Source: Myxococcales bacterium (lineage in GTDB: Bacteria > Myxococcota > Polyangia > Fen-1088). Taken from it: a stretch of DNA of 7,584 nt. The DNA is taken from NCBI GenBank assembly GCA_003157315.1, contig PMJE01000610.1:8100-15683 (forward strand), read 5' to 3'. The translations under genes were made by a program, and so were the position numbers. The notes beneath the pieces were generated by a model. The model did no database searches. It had not been told where the DNA came from and saw only the letters and a list, made by a program, of their open reading frames with translations. The first letter of the stretch is position 1; each line of letters opens with the position of its first letter. This document shows positions 1-6,340 of this stretch, in pieces.

Positions 1-75
1 CTGGACCTCATGCGCAGGATCAAGCAGGCCCTGGACCCCAAGGGCATCATGAATCCGGGCAAGGGCATCGTGTGA
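1..75 (+). CDS. C-terminal end of an FAD-linked oxidase (GlcD / D-lactate dehydrogenase type), 5'-truncated
   Basis: Only the last 24 codons and the TGA stop (73-75) lie in the window; the gene enters from the left edge in frame 1. The visible tail reads LMRRIKQALDPKGIMNPGK followed by GIV. The pattern M-x-x-I-K-x-x-L-D-P-x-G-I-x-N-P-G-K is the typical closing motif of the FAD-linked oxidase C-terminal domain found in glycolate oxidase subunit GlcD, D-lactate dehydrogenases and alkyl-dihydroxyacetone-phosphate synthase. These flavoenzymes oxidise 2-hydroxy acids or related substrates. The FAD-binding part is outside the window, so substrate and subfamily cannot be told. Family assignment is fairly sure despite the short piece, because the motif is distinctive and sits right at the stop codon. 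Confidence 0.82.
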   Translation: MDLMRRIKQALDPKGIMNPGKGIV

Positions 76-81
76 GGGACT

Positions 82-96
82 GCGGCGGCCGCTTTT
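82..96 (+). terminator. Weak terminator-like hairpin after the oxidase gene
   Basis: Seven bases after the oxidase stop codon, GCGG (82-85) can pair with CCGC (89-92) around a 3-base loop, followed directly by TTTT (93-96). An alternative pairing is CGGCGG (83-88) with CCGCCG (99-104) around a 10-base loop that contains the T run. The first has the right order for an intrinsic terminator, but a 4-bp stem and four Ts are marginal. The position is right; the structure is weak. Confidence 0.3.
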
Positions 97-152
97 GTCC
101 GCCGGTGGATGAACGCGTTGCGTTCCCTGGCCCCAAATAGCGTGGAGTAGGC

Positions 153-287
153 GTGATCATTGACAAGTCTTCCGCGCCGGACACCCTTACACCGGGATGT
201 AGGGCCATGAAGGGCGCTGAATACAAATGGTCCGCTTTGAACGCGGACGTGTACTGCGATCACGTCTTCCGGAACAACAGCAACTGA
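153..287 (+). CDS. Possible small ORF (44 aa, GTG start) upstream of the lipoprotein gene
   Basis: A GTG at 153 opens a frame of 44 codons ending at TGA 285-287, 19 bases before the lipoprotein ATG. GGAG at 144-147 lies 5 bases upstream of the GTG, a well-placed ribosome binding site, and an in-frame TAG at 138-140 bounds the frame. An internal ATG at 207 would give 26 residues but has a poorer site. The peptide starts VIIDKSSAPDTLTPG and ends DVYCDHVFRNNSN; I recognise no family. It has two cysteines and no clear signal peptide or membrane helix. About three quarters of third positions are G or C, which fits coding use but also chance in such DNA. It could be a real small gene co-transcribed with the lipoprotein gene, a leader ORF, or nothing. 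Confidence 0.28.
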   Translation: MIIDKSSAPDTLTPGCRAMKGAEYKWSALNADVYCDHVFRNNSN

Positions 288-289
288 CC

Positions 290-295
290 GAGGAG
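290..295 (+). promoter_or_regulatory. Ribosome binding site of the Ig-array lipoprotein gene
   Basis: GAGGAG at 290-295 is purine-rich and complementary to the 16S rRNA 3' end. It lies 11 bases before the ATG at 307, slightly far but acceptable. It supports this start, as does the signal peptide that begins at once from this codon. Confidence 0.6.
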
Positions 296-306
296 AAGCA
301 AGAGCT

Positions 307-3300
307 ATGACGAGAACAAGACTGGTACTCTGTCTGGCATTGATCGGCGCGATGGGCGCTTGTGGCGGACGCAGCGGGCTTCACCCGCTATTCGGCGACG
401 GAAGCGGCGAGGCGGAGGACGGCAGTGCCGACGGGCGCCTTGACGGCAGAGGCCAAGACAGCCGTTCAGACGGCGGTCTCGGGTCCGACACCAGAATCGA
501 AGTCGGGACATCAGACGCCAGGACCGAAGCCGGGACATCAGACGCCAGGACTGAAGCCGGGACCTCGGATGTCAGGGTTGTAGACGTAGCTTCCGATGTG
601 CGCGCTGAGGCTGGTGGCCCCGATACTGGCAGAGATGTTGCGCTGGCCGAGGTAGGCCGGCCCGAGGTGGGCCGCCCCGAAGTGTTGCCGCCCCCAACTG
701 ACGGGCCAAGAGACGCTCCCGTCGACGCTGCTCCGATCCTGACGAGCATCGAGATCTCGCCTCCCAATCCAATTTTGGTGACCGGAACCACACTTCCGGT
801 TGTGATCACGGCAGTCTATTCCGACGGCAGCACGAAGGATGTTTCCAGCTCATCGACCGTAACATCGAGTGCTGCTGCCTACGTTTCCGTGTCTGGAACC
901 ACCCTGACCGGCGTTCATCCGGGAACTGCGACCATCACCGCGACCTATCAGGGCAAGACCGCGACCGCGACGGTCACCGTGGTGGACACCACTTTGCAGT
1001 CGATCAGCATCCAGACCGTGGCGCCGGTACCTGTCGGCCAGACGGTGAACCTGGTGGCCACGGGCGTGTTCGCCGATGGCAGCAAGCAAGATGTCACCTC
1101 TCAGGCGACCTGGACGTCGTCCGCCCCGACCATCGCAAGCGTCGGCGACACCGCCACCACCAAGGGCCAGGTGACCGGCGTGGCCGCGGGCACGGTCACG
1201 GTGACAGCCACGATCCAGACGAGTACTGGGCCGGTCAGCGGGACGGTTCAGATCACTGTTGTGGCGAAGAAGATCACCAGCATTGGAATCACCCCCGCGC
1301 AACCGATCCTCCAGAAGGGCGTGACCCAAGCCTTCAAGGCCACCGCCGTCTACGACGACAACTCCACCGGCGACGTGACCCAGCAAGCGACCTGGTCGAC
1401 TGACGACGCTAGCGTCCTTTCCGTTGTCGCCACCGGAGCCACTGCGGGTCTGGCCACCGCCAAGGCTGCGGGCAGTACCACAATCACCGCGACAGTGGGC
1501 GCTGTCAGCGGCCAGACCTCGGTGCGGGTGACTGCACCGCCGCTGACCTCGATCACGGTGAACCCGGCCACCGCGACAATGTCCGTGAACACTACGAGAC
1601 AGTTCACCGCGCAGGGAACCTATGCGGATAGTTCGACCGCCGACCTCACCGATTCAGTGACTTGGTCCACCGGCCTCGCCAGTGTCATCTCGGTTTCCAA
1701 CGCTGCGGGAACCCGGGGTCTGGTTACCGCCCTGGCAGTGGGCACTGACAATGTTATTGCCTCGATGTCCGGCATTGTGGGAATGGCTACCGTGACGGTA
1801 TCTGTGATTCCTCTGGTCAGCATTGCGGTCACTCCCAATCCGCTCACCCTGCCCCAGAACCTTACCCTCCTGCTTAAGGCCACTGCCACATACGGGGATC
1901 AGAGCACGCAGGACGTGACGACATCAGCCACCTGGACGGTCGCGGACAGCTCGGTGGCTACGGTGGGCAACCTCGGAACTGCGGCCGGTCAGGTCACTGG
2001 CCTGAAAGCCAACAGCAGCACCACGGTGACTGCGACCCTGTCTGGCAAGAGTGGGTCGGCGACGGTGAATGTGATTGCGCCCACGCTGACTTCGATCACC
2101 GTCACGCCCGCCACTGCCACTATCAGCGCGGGCGACACGCAGGCTTTCACTGCGACAGGAACCTACCAGGGTTCGACCACCGGCGTGGACATCACGACCC
2201 AGGTCACTTGGTCATCGAGCAACATCGCGGTTGCCCAGGTGTCCAATGCCGCTGGGACCAATGGCGTTGCGAGCGGTCTTACCTCTCCGGCCCGGGGCAA
2301 TACCGTCACCATCACCGCGGCCCTGAATGGCGTGCAGGGGACCGCAACCCTGACCGTCACCGCGCCGGTCTTGGTGGCGATCATGGTGAGACCCGCGACA
2401 GCCACCATTATTGTGGGAGACACGCAGGCGTACACTGTCAGGGGGGTCTACGCCAATGGCACGACCGGCGCCCTCACCGGCGTTTCCTGGTCATCGTCGT
2501 CGACCGGAGTGGCCACCATCGCGGCGGGTGGCGGCGGCGGCGGTGGCGGCGGGGCCACGGCCACCGGCGTGGGTCCGGGAACCACCACTATCACGGCCAC
2601 CTACACCACGGCAGGCGGCACCAGCCTGACTGACACGGCGACACTCACGGTGAATGCAGTAGTAGTCAAGACGCCGATAGGGATCCGGCTGTCGCCTGCC
2701 AGCGCGACCATTCAGGTCAATGGAACCCAGCCCTACACGGTCAACGTCGACTACAGCGATGGGACTACTGCGGCGGTCGCCGCCGGGGTCACCTTGACCA
2801 CGTCCAACCCAGCCGTGGCTGCGGTGGCGGGGGGAGGCCGCGGCGGCGGCGGCTTGCTGATCAATGGCGTGGGCCCGGGAACAGCCACCATCACCGCCAC
2901 CTACGCGACCGGCGGTCAGACCTTCACCGATACGGCGACCCTCACCGTCGCGTCGATCCCGCCGCCCCCACAGGTCGGCCTGTACATCACGCCATCGTTG
3001 GCCTCGGTAAACGTGAATGGGACGCAGCAGTTCCAGGCCCATGCCACCTTCAGCGACGGCACGGAAACGGTGGTCACCAACACCGCCACATGCTCATGGA
3101 CCACATCGGACGGGTCCATTGCCACCATCACCACTGCCGGCGGCGGTCGAGGAGGTTTCGGTGGCGGTGGCGGCCTTGCCACGGGCGTGGCCGCTGGCAG
3201 CGTGACCATAAACGCGACCTATGGCGGCTTCAGCGCCACGGCCGCCTTGACCGTGACTTCACCGCCTGTGGTCAAGAGCCTGGTGATACTCCCGGCAACC

Positions 3301-4416
3301 GCCACGATTCACGTCGGCCAGGACCAGCCCTTCACCGCCACGGCCTTCTATAGCGACGGCACCAGCGCCACGGTGACTGGGACTGCCACCTGGAGCTCGT
3401 CTGACGCGACCGTCGCGGTCATGAGTGTGGCGGGCGGCGGCCGGGGCGGGTTCCCCGGTGGCGGAGTTCTGGGTGGCGCTACCGCAACCGGGCTCGCGAT
3501 TGGAACGGCGACCGTCAGCGCGAGCTACACCGAGAACGGGGTCACGCTAACCGGAACCGCGGTGCTAACCGTCACCGATCCGCCGTTGCTGTCACTCGAG
3601 ATCACGCCCACCAACCCGACAGTGAGCCTGCTCAGCCCGAACCAGGCATTCGTGGCCACCGCCATCTTCACCGACTACAGCACGCGGAATGTGACCGCGG
3701 CGGCCACCTGGTCGTCATCGGACGGGACAGTGGCGGTAGTCTCGAACGCTGGCGGGACAATTGGCCGCGCCACCGGGCTGAAGGCTGGCACCAGCACGAT
3801 CACCGCCAGCTATGGCGGGATGTCGGCCTCCACCACCTTGACCGTGGTTGCGAAGAAGGTGACCAGCATCCAGGTGACCCCCACGAATCCGACCGCGGTG
3901 CTTGGGATCAATCAGCCCTTTGTGGCCACGGCGGTCTACGACGACAACACGACAGGCGCAGTCACGGGTGCCTCTACCTGGACCTCTTCGGATCCCACGG
4001 TGGCTAGCGTGGGAACTGCCGGCGGCACCGCCGGGGTGGCCACGCCGATCAAGGCTGGTACGACCACCGTCACCGCCAACTATCAGGGCGTGTCGGGAAC
4101 CAGCGTGCTAACGGTCAGCACCGCGAAGCTGAAGTCGATTGCCATCACGCCGTCGCCTCTCAGCATCGTGATCGGGGGACACCAGCAGCTCACTGCCACC
4201 GGCACGTGGGACGACAATTCCACCCGCGATATCACCAACAACGTGACTTGGCTGTCGTCCAGCGGCGACGCTGGCGGCGACACAATCGCCACGGTTTCCA
4301 ACGCCGCGGGTTCGCGCGGGCTCTTCACGGCAGTCAGCGCCGGCTCGGTCACCATAACCGCCGCGTTCCAGGGGGTGACTGGCACCCTGGCCGGCACCGT
4401 GACCGCCTCGCACTAG
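307..4416 (+). CDS. Large predicted lipoprotein with 13 tandem bacterial Ig-like (Big_2) domains
   Basis: The 1369-residue product starts MTRTRLVLCLALIGAMGAC: two arginines, a hydrophobic stretch (6-16) and a candidate lipobox (M-G-A-C) with Cys19, so lipid anchoring after export is predicted. The -3 residue is Met rather than the usual Leu. Gly at +2 would allow outer-membrane sorting under the E. coli rule (inference). Residues 25-144 form a charged, repetitive, probably disordered linker. From residue 145 to the end there are 13 copies of an 85-105 residue unit of Big_2 type, each with a start like (L/I/V)xSIxVTP, a middle Q-x-F-x-A-T-x-x-Y-x-D-x-S/T, a TW-x-SS strand, a G-T-x-T-I-T-A strand and a final LTV. 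Big_2 domains are known from adhesins and surface proteins such as intimin and invasin, so an adhesive or spacer role outside the cell is likely but unproven. Domains 7-10 carry glycine-rich insertions. Besides Cys9 and Cys19 the only cysteine is Cys929. No enzyme domain or C-terminal anchor is visible. What it binds is unknown. Confidence 0.93.
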   Translation: MTRTRLVLCLALIGAMGACGGRSGLHPLFGDGSGEAEDGSADGRLDGRGQDSRSDGGLGSDTRIEVGTSDARTEAGTSDARTEAGTSDVRVVDVASDVRAEAGGPDTGRDVALAEVGRPEVGRPEVLPPPTDGPRDAPVDAAPILTSIEISPPNPILVTGTTLPVVITAVYSDGSTKDVSSSSTVTSSAAAYVSVSGTTLTGVHPGTATITATYQGKTATATVTVVDTTLQSISIQTVAPVPVGQTVNLVATGVFADGSKQDVTSQATWTSSAPTIASVGDTATTKGQVTGVAAGTVTVTATIQTSTGPVSGTVQITVVAKKITSIGITPAQPILQKGVTQAFKATAVYDDNSTGDVTQQATWSTDDASVLSVVATGATAGLATAKAAGSTTITATVGAVSGQTSVRVTAPPLTSITVNPATATMSVNTTRQFTAQGTYADSSTADLTDSVTWSTGLASVISVSNAAGTRGLVTALAVGTDNVIASMSGIVGMATVTVSVIPLVSIAVTPNPLTLPQNLTLLLKATATYGDQSTQDVTTSATWTVADSSVATVGNLGTAAGQVTGLKANSSTTVTATLSGKSGSATVNVIAPTLTSITVTPATATISAGDTQAFTATGTYQGSTTGVDITTQVTWSSSNIAVAQVSNAAGTNGVASGLTSPARGNTVTITAALNGVQGTATLTVTAPVLVAIMVRPATATIIVGDTQAYTVRGVYANGTTGALTGVSWSSSSTGVATIAAGGGGGGGGGATATGVGPGTTTITATYTTAGGTSLTDTATLTVNAVVVKTPIGIRLSPASATIQVNGTQPYTVNVDYSDGTTAAVAAGVTLTTSNPAVAAVAGGGRGGGGLLINGVGPGTATITATYATGGQTFTDTATLTVASIPPPPQVGLYITPSLASVNVNGTQQFQAHATFSDGTETVVTNTATCSWTTSDGSIATITTAGGGRGGFGGGGGLATGVAAGSVTINATYGGFSATAALTVTSPPVVKSLVILPATATIHVGQDQPFTATAFYSDGTSATVTGTATWSSSDATVAVMSVAGGGRGGFPGGGVLGGATATGLAIGTATVSASYTENGVTLTGTAVLTVTDPPLLSLEITPTNPTVSLLSPNQAFVATAIFTDYSTRNVTAAATWSSSDGTVAVVSNAGGTIGRATGLKAGTSTITASYGGMSASTTLTVVAKKVTSIQVTPTNPTAVLGINQPFVATAVYDDNTTGAVTGASTWTSSDPTVASVGTAGGTAGVATPIKAGTTTVTANYQGVSGTSVLTVSTAKLKSIAITPSPLSIVIGGHQQLTATGTWDDNSTRDITNNVTWLSSSGDAGGDTIATVSNAAGSRGLFTAVSAGSVTITAAFQGVTGTLAGTVTASH
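505..585 (+). repeat. 27-bp tandem repeat encoding GTSDARTEA in the lipoprotein linker
   Basis: Two nearly identical 27-base units (505-531 and 532-558, differing by a C/T in the Thr codon) encode GTSDARTEA twice. A diverged third copy (559-585) encodes GTSDVRVVD, and the preceding GSDTRIEV looks like a worn copy. A second short repeat follows at 649-684: the 15-base unit for EVGRP twice, then EV. Both are in multiples of three, so copy changes would lengthen or shorten the stalk between the lipid anchor and the first Ig domain without a frameshift. Confidence 0.85.
739..4413 (+). repeat. Array of 13 Big_2 Ig-like domain units
   Basis: Unit starts set by the first strand of each domain are at residues 145, 230, 323, 413, 503, 594, 689, 790, 890, 989, 1094, 1185 and 1275. 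These correspond to bases 739, 994, 1273, 1543, 1813, 2086, 2371, 2674, 2974, 3271, 3586, 3859 and 4129. Units are 85-95 residues except 7-10, which are 99-105 because of glycine-rich insertions. Joints between units are short (for example VVAKK, TAPP, TSPPV, TDPP), so the domains should form a stiff rod. Copies are diverged in DNA, so the array looks old rather than freshly amplified. Boundaries are accurate to a few residues. Confidence 0.88.
2521..3477 (+). repeat. Glycine-rich loop insertions in four consecutive Ig domains (units 7-10)
   Basis: Bases 2527-2553 (residues 741-749) encode nine glycines in a row. Bases 2830-2853 (842-849) encode GGGRGGGG. Bases 3139-3174 (945-956) encode GGGRGGFGGGGG. 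Bases 3433-3477 (1043-1057) encode GGGRGGFPGGG followed by VLGG. All four fall at the same place in the unit, between the V-A-x-I/V strand and the ATG(V/L) strand, where the other units have a motif like SNAAGTRG. Placement in adjacent units suggests one insertion later copied with the domains. The DNA is made of GGN codons, mainly GGC and GGT. Confidence 0.9.
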
Positions 4417-4441
4417 GACCAAGGTGACGGAGTTGAATTTG

Positions 4442-4460
4442 GTGCGGTAGCCGTCCGCAC
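4442..4460. terminator. Hairpin after the lipoprotein gene (no T run)
   Basis: GTGCGG at 4442-4447 pairs perfectly with CCGCAC at 4455-4460 around the 7-base loop TAGCCGT, starting 26 bases after the lipoprotein stop codon. No run of Ts follows on either strand, so it is not a canonical intrinsic terminator. It may act as an mRNA 3'-end stabiliser or be coincidental. The rest of the 190-base gap (4417-4606) shows no convincing promoter; it contains three TAGCCG words near 4563, 4580 and 4590 of unknown meaning. Confidence 0.33.
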
Positions 4461-4594
4461 GGATTGCCAGGATTGATGGCGCTGACTGTTGCCGGGCGAC
4501 GGCGATTTTGGATAGCTCTGCCCTTCGTCAATTCAGTTGAAGAAACGCCAGTGGTATCACTGTAGCCGGGAGAGCGGCATAGCCGGTGGTAGCC

Positions 4595-4600
4595 GAGGAG
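4595..4600 (+). promoter_or_regulatory. Ribosome binding site deciding the start of the TPR protein gene
   Basis: GAGGAG at 4595-4600 lies 6 bases before the ATG at 4607, close to ideal. An in-frame GTG at 4586 would add seven residues (MVAEEKH), but then this site would lie inside the coding sequence and no comparable site precedes the GTG. The ATG is therefore preferred. Confidence 0.75.
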
Positions 4601-4606
4601 AAACAC

Positions 4607-5500
4607 ATGGATTTGCCCTCTATTCCGTCCCTATTGACTCCAGACTCTGGAACCGAGGACATTGTCGATCGAGCGCCGCAGCCACCGCAGGCCGAAGACG
4701 CGTCCTCCATAGGGGAGGACGCAGCCTGTTCGTCGGCAGAGGAGGAGATCATCAAGCACTGGCCCACCCTCGATAGACCGCATGGCGGCATGTTTTTCCA
4801 TACGCGCCGCGGGCCACTCCTGCTGCTGACCCTCGCCTTGTTGGGCGGCGGGAGCTGGTACGCCATGCGCATCGGCCCGAACAAGAGCCGAGCCTTGGCA
4901 TCTTCCGGCTCTGCAGTGACATCAGCAACAACCCTACCTGCAGATGGCGCGGCGGCGAGCGAGACAGCCAAGGATGAGGCCAGGTCAGCAGACGGGCAGG
5001 CCATCGACCAGGAGGCGAGGCCGGATGTCGCGCCGGTCACCACGGAAGAACAGGTCGCAGCCGCGACCGCTGCGGAGGCCAAGCCGGCGAACGTGGCCGA
5101 CGGTGGCCAGGCTCAGGCACCCACACTGGGCGCTCTCCCGCCGACGACCGAGGGACTCGGTGAGCGTTGCCGCAAGCTCGATGCCGGGGGCAAGGGCAGA
5201 CCCACGGCGGTCTTGGCCGCGTGCCGCCCAGCCATCGCGGCTGAGCCCGATGCGGCTGATATCATGGTTATTATGGCCCGCGTGCAGATCGAGCTCGGGC
5301 GCGCGGCCGAGGCGCGCGCTTGGGCGAAGAAGGCGTTGCAGGCCAAACGCGATCTGCCGGAGGCTTACGTCTTCCTGGGCGGAGCTGAACAGCAAATGGG
5401 AAGACCAGTCGAGGCCAGGGCTGCTTACAAAAAGTATCTGGAGATTGCACCAGCCGGCCGCCACGCGCGCGAGCTGCGCGGAGTTCTGGATAGCCTGTAG
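4607..5500 (+). CDS. Single-pass membrane protein with C-terminal TPR repeats
   Basis: The 297-residue product has three parts. Residues 1-68 are an acidic, proline-containing N-terminal region. A hydrophobic segment at about 69-87 (GPLLLLTLALLGGGSWYAM) follows Arg-Arg at 67-68 and is the only membrane helix. Residues 95-183 are a low-complexity Ala/Glu/Asp/Thr/Pro linker. The C-terminus (about 186-297) holds TPR-like helix pairs: around 217-250 (ARVQIELGRAAEARAWAKKAL) and 252-285 (AYVFLGGAEQQMGRPVEARAAY, then YLEIAP), with a partial one before. The G-R-x-x-E-A-R/x-A-x-x-x-Y pattern is typical of TPRs, which bind protein partners. N-terminus in the cytoplasm and TPRs in the periplasm is likely but unproven, since positive residues flank both sides. 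It follows the lipoprotein gene on the same strand with its own strong ribosome site. The partner and role are unknown. Confidence 0.85.
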   Translation: MDLPSIPSLLTPDSGTEDIVDRAPQPPQAEDASSIGEDAACSSAEEEIIKHWPTLDRPHGGMFFHTRRGPLLLLTLALLGGGSWYAMRIGPNKSRALASSGSAVTSATTLPADGAAASETAKDEARSADGQAIDQEARPDVAPVTTEEQVAAATAAEAKPANVADGGQAQAPTLGALPPTTEGLGERCRKLDAGGKGRPTAVLAACRPAIAAEPDAADIMVIMARVQIELGRAAEARAWAKKALQAKRDLPEAYVFLGGAEQQMGRPVEARAAYKKYLEIAPAGRHARELRGVLDSL

Positions 5501-5507
5501 CAACAGC

Positions 5508-6176
5508 TCACAAGACTTGTGCCGCCGCACGGATGGCATGGATCGCCGCGGCCACGCCTTGCTTGGCTTTGTAGACCGCCGCCCCCGCGACCAGGACATT
5601 GGCGCCTGCCTTCGCTACGGCCGGCGCAGTGGCCGGTCCGATGCCCCCGTCGGCTTCGAGATCGCAGTGCAGCCCGCGCTCATTCAGCATCCGTCGCAAG
5701 TGCGCGATCTTGGGAAGCGTGGTTTCGAGGAACTGCTGGCCGCCGAAACCCGGGTTCACCGTCATGATCAATATCTCGTCCACGTCACAAAGGATTTCCG
5801 CAATTGTCACCAGCGGGGTGGATGGGTTGAGCACCACGCAGGCCTTCTTGCCCATCTCATGGATCTGCTGAATCGTCCGGTGTAGGTGCGGGCAGGTTTC
5901 CTGGTGCACCTGGATGATGTCGGCGCCTGCCTTGGCAAAGTCGGGGATGTATCGTTCGGGCTCGACGATCATCAAATGGGCCTCGATGATGACTTTGGTC
6001 GAACGGCGCACGGCCTCCACCACGATCGGCCCGAAGGTCAGGTTGGGAACGAAGCGTCCATCCATGACGTCGACGTGGATACGCTCGGCACCGGCGGCCT
6101 CAGCTTCTTTCACCTGTTCAGCCAGGCGGGTGAGATCAGCAGACAGGATCGACGGTGCAATTTCGATAGCAGGCAT
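5508..6176 (-). CDS. rpe: Ribulose-phosphate 3-epimerase
   Basis: The enzyme interconverts D-ribulose 5-phosphate and D-xylulose 5-phosphate in the cytosolic pentose phosphate and Calvin-type pathways. The 222-residue length is normal. Family motifs are present in order: IAPSILSADLTRL (6-18), IHVDVMDGRFVPNLTFGP (33-50), EAHLMI (65-70), AGADIIQVHQE (83-93), VVLNPSTP (114-121), MTVNPGFGGQQF (138-149), EADGGIG (174-180) and AGANVLVAGAAV near the end. By family alignment His34, Asp36, His67 and Asp176 are the metal ligands, with Asp36 and Asp176 the acid/base pair; all are intact. Most relatives read E-V-D-G-G where this has E-A-D-G-G. The ATG (complement of 6174-6176) has GGAG 8 bases upstream on the minus strand (complement of 6185-6188). 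It stands alone, convergent with the TPR gene and divergent from the regulator. No convincing promoter is seen for it in 6177-6375. Confidence 0.97.
   Translation of the reverse strand: MPAIEIAPSILSADLTRLAEQVKEAEAAGAERIHVDVMDGRFVPNLTFGPIVVEAVRRSTKVIIEAHLMIVEPERYIPDFAKAGADIIQVHQETCPHLHRTIQQIHEMGKKACVVLNPSTPLVTIAEILCDVDEILIMTVNPGFGGQQFLETTLPKIAHLRRMLNERGLHCDLEADGGIGPATAPAVAKAGANVLVAGAAVYKAKQGVAAAIHAIRAAAQVL
5509..5521. repeat. Short palindrome at the convergent gene ends
   Basis: CACAAG-A-CTTGTG is a perfect 6-1-6 inverted repeat over the last codons of rpe, a few bases past the TPR gene stop. The one-base centre means an RNA hairpin would keep only about 4 bp with a 5-base loop, and no T run follows. 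It is a weak candidate for a shared transcript end or a protein site. Confidence 0.3.
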
Positions 6177-6303
6177 GCCAACGGCTCCGGGTTTGATGGT
6201 GAGGGTAAAGCATGGATGGATGCCAGAGGCCGTTCAACTATTCTCCAGTGATCTGCGGGAACGACCTGCGCGACAGAATGCGTGCAAGACGGGAAACCTT
6301 TTG

Positions 6304-6332
6304 TTGACCGATGCATTTGATAGCGATATATC
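6304..6332 (+). promoter_or_regulatory. Sigma70-like promoter of the PadR regulator gene
   Basis: TTGACC (6304-6309, 5 of 6 to consensus) and TATATC (6327-6332, 4 of 6) are separated by exactly 17 bases. The stretch around it is AT-richer than the rest of the window. Transcription would start near 6339, giving a leader of about 37 bases before the ATG at 6376. It is the best promoter match seen in the window. Confidence 0.6.
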
Positions 6333-6340
6333 TTTGAACC

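Noticed and set aside
85..92. GCGGCCGC as a protein-binding palindrome
   Set aside because: An 8-base GC-only palindrome is expected by chance in such DNA; it is better read as part of a weak terminator hairpin.
160..191. TTGACA at 160-165 as a promoter for the lipoprotein gene
   Set aside because: The -35 box is perfect, but no acceptable -10 lies 16-18 bases downstream (ACCCTT, CCCTTA); the nearest AT-containing hexamer is 20 bases away. It also lies inside the possible small ORF.
850..1386. Minus-strand frame opposite the Ig array (178 codons), and similar frames at 2208-2633 and 2491-3042
   Set aside because: All mirror the repetitive GC-rich codons of the Ig domains, with Gly/Arg/His-rich translations and no ribosome sites or families.
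739..4413. CRISPR-like or satellite array because of regular ~270-base periodicity
   Set aside because: The period matches one Ig domain (about 90 codons), the frame is open throughout, and units are diverged in DNA while keeping protein motifs.
4537..4565. TTGAAG-N17-CTGTAG as a promoter for the TPR gene
   Set aside because: The -10 element matches the consensus poorly, so it is not better than chance.
4586..4606. GTG at 4586 as the TPR protein start
   Set aside because: The strong GAGGAG at 4595-4600 would then lie within the coding region; it fits ATG 4607 at ideal spacing.
4944..5885. Plus-strand frame of 313 codons overlapping the TPR gene and rpe
   Set aside because: The product is extremely Arg/Pro/Ser-rich, has no motif, and overlaps a TPR domain in another frame and rpe on the other strand.
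6209..6237. Minus-strand TTGAAC-N17-CATGCT as an rpe promoter
   Set aside because: The -10 matches only three of six positions and the location is unsupported otherwise.
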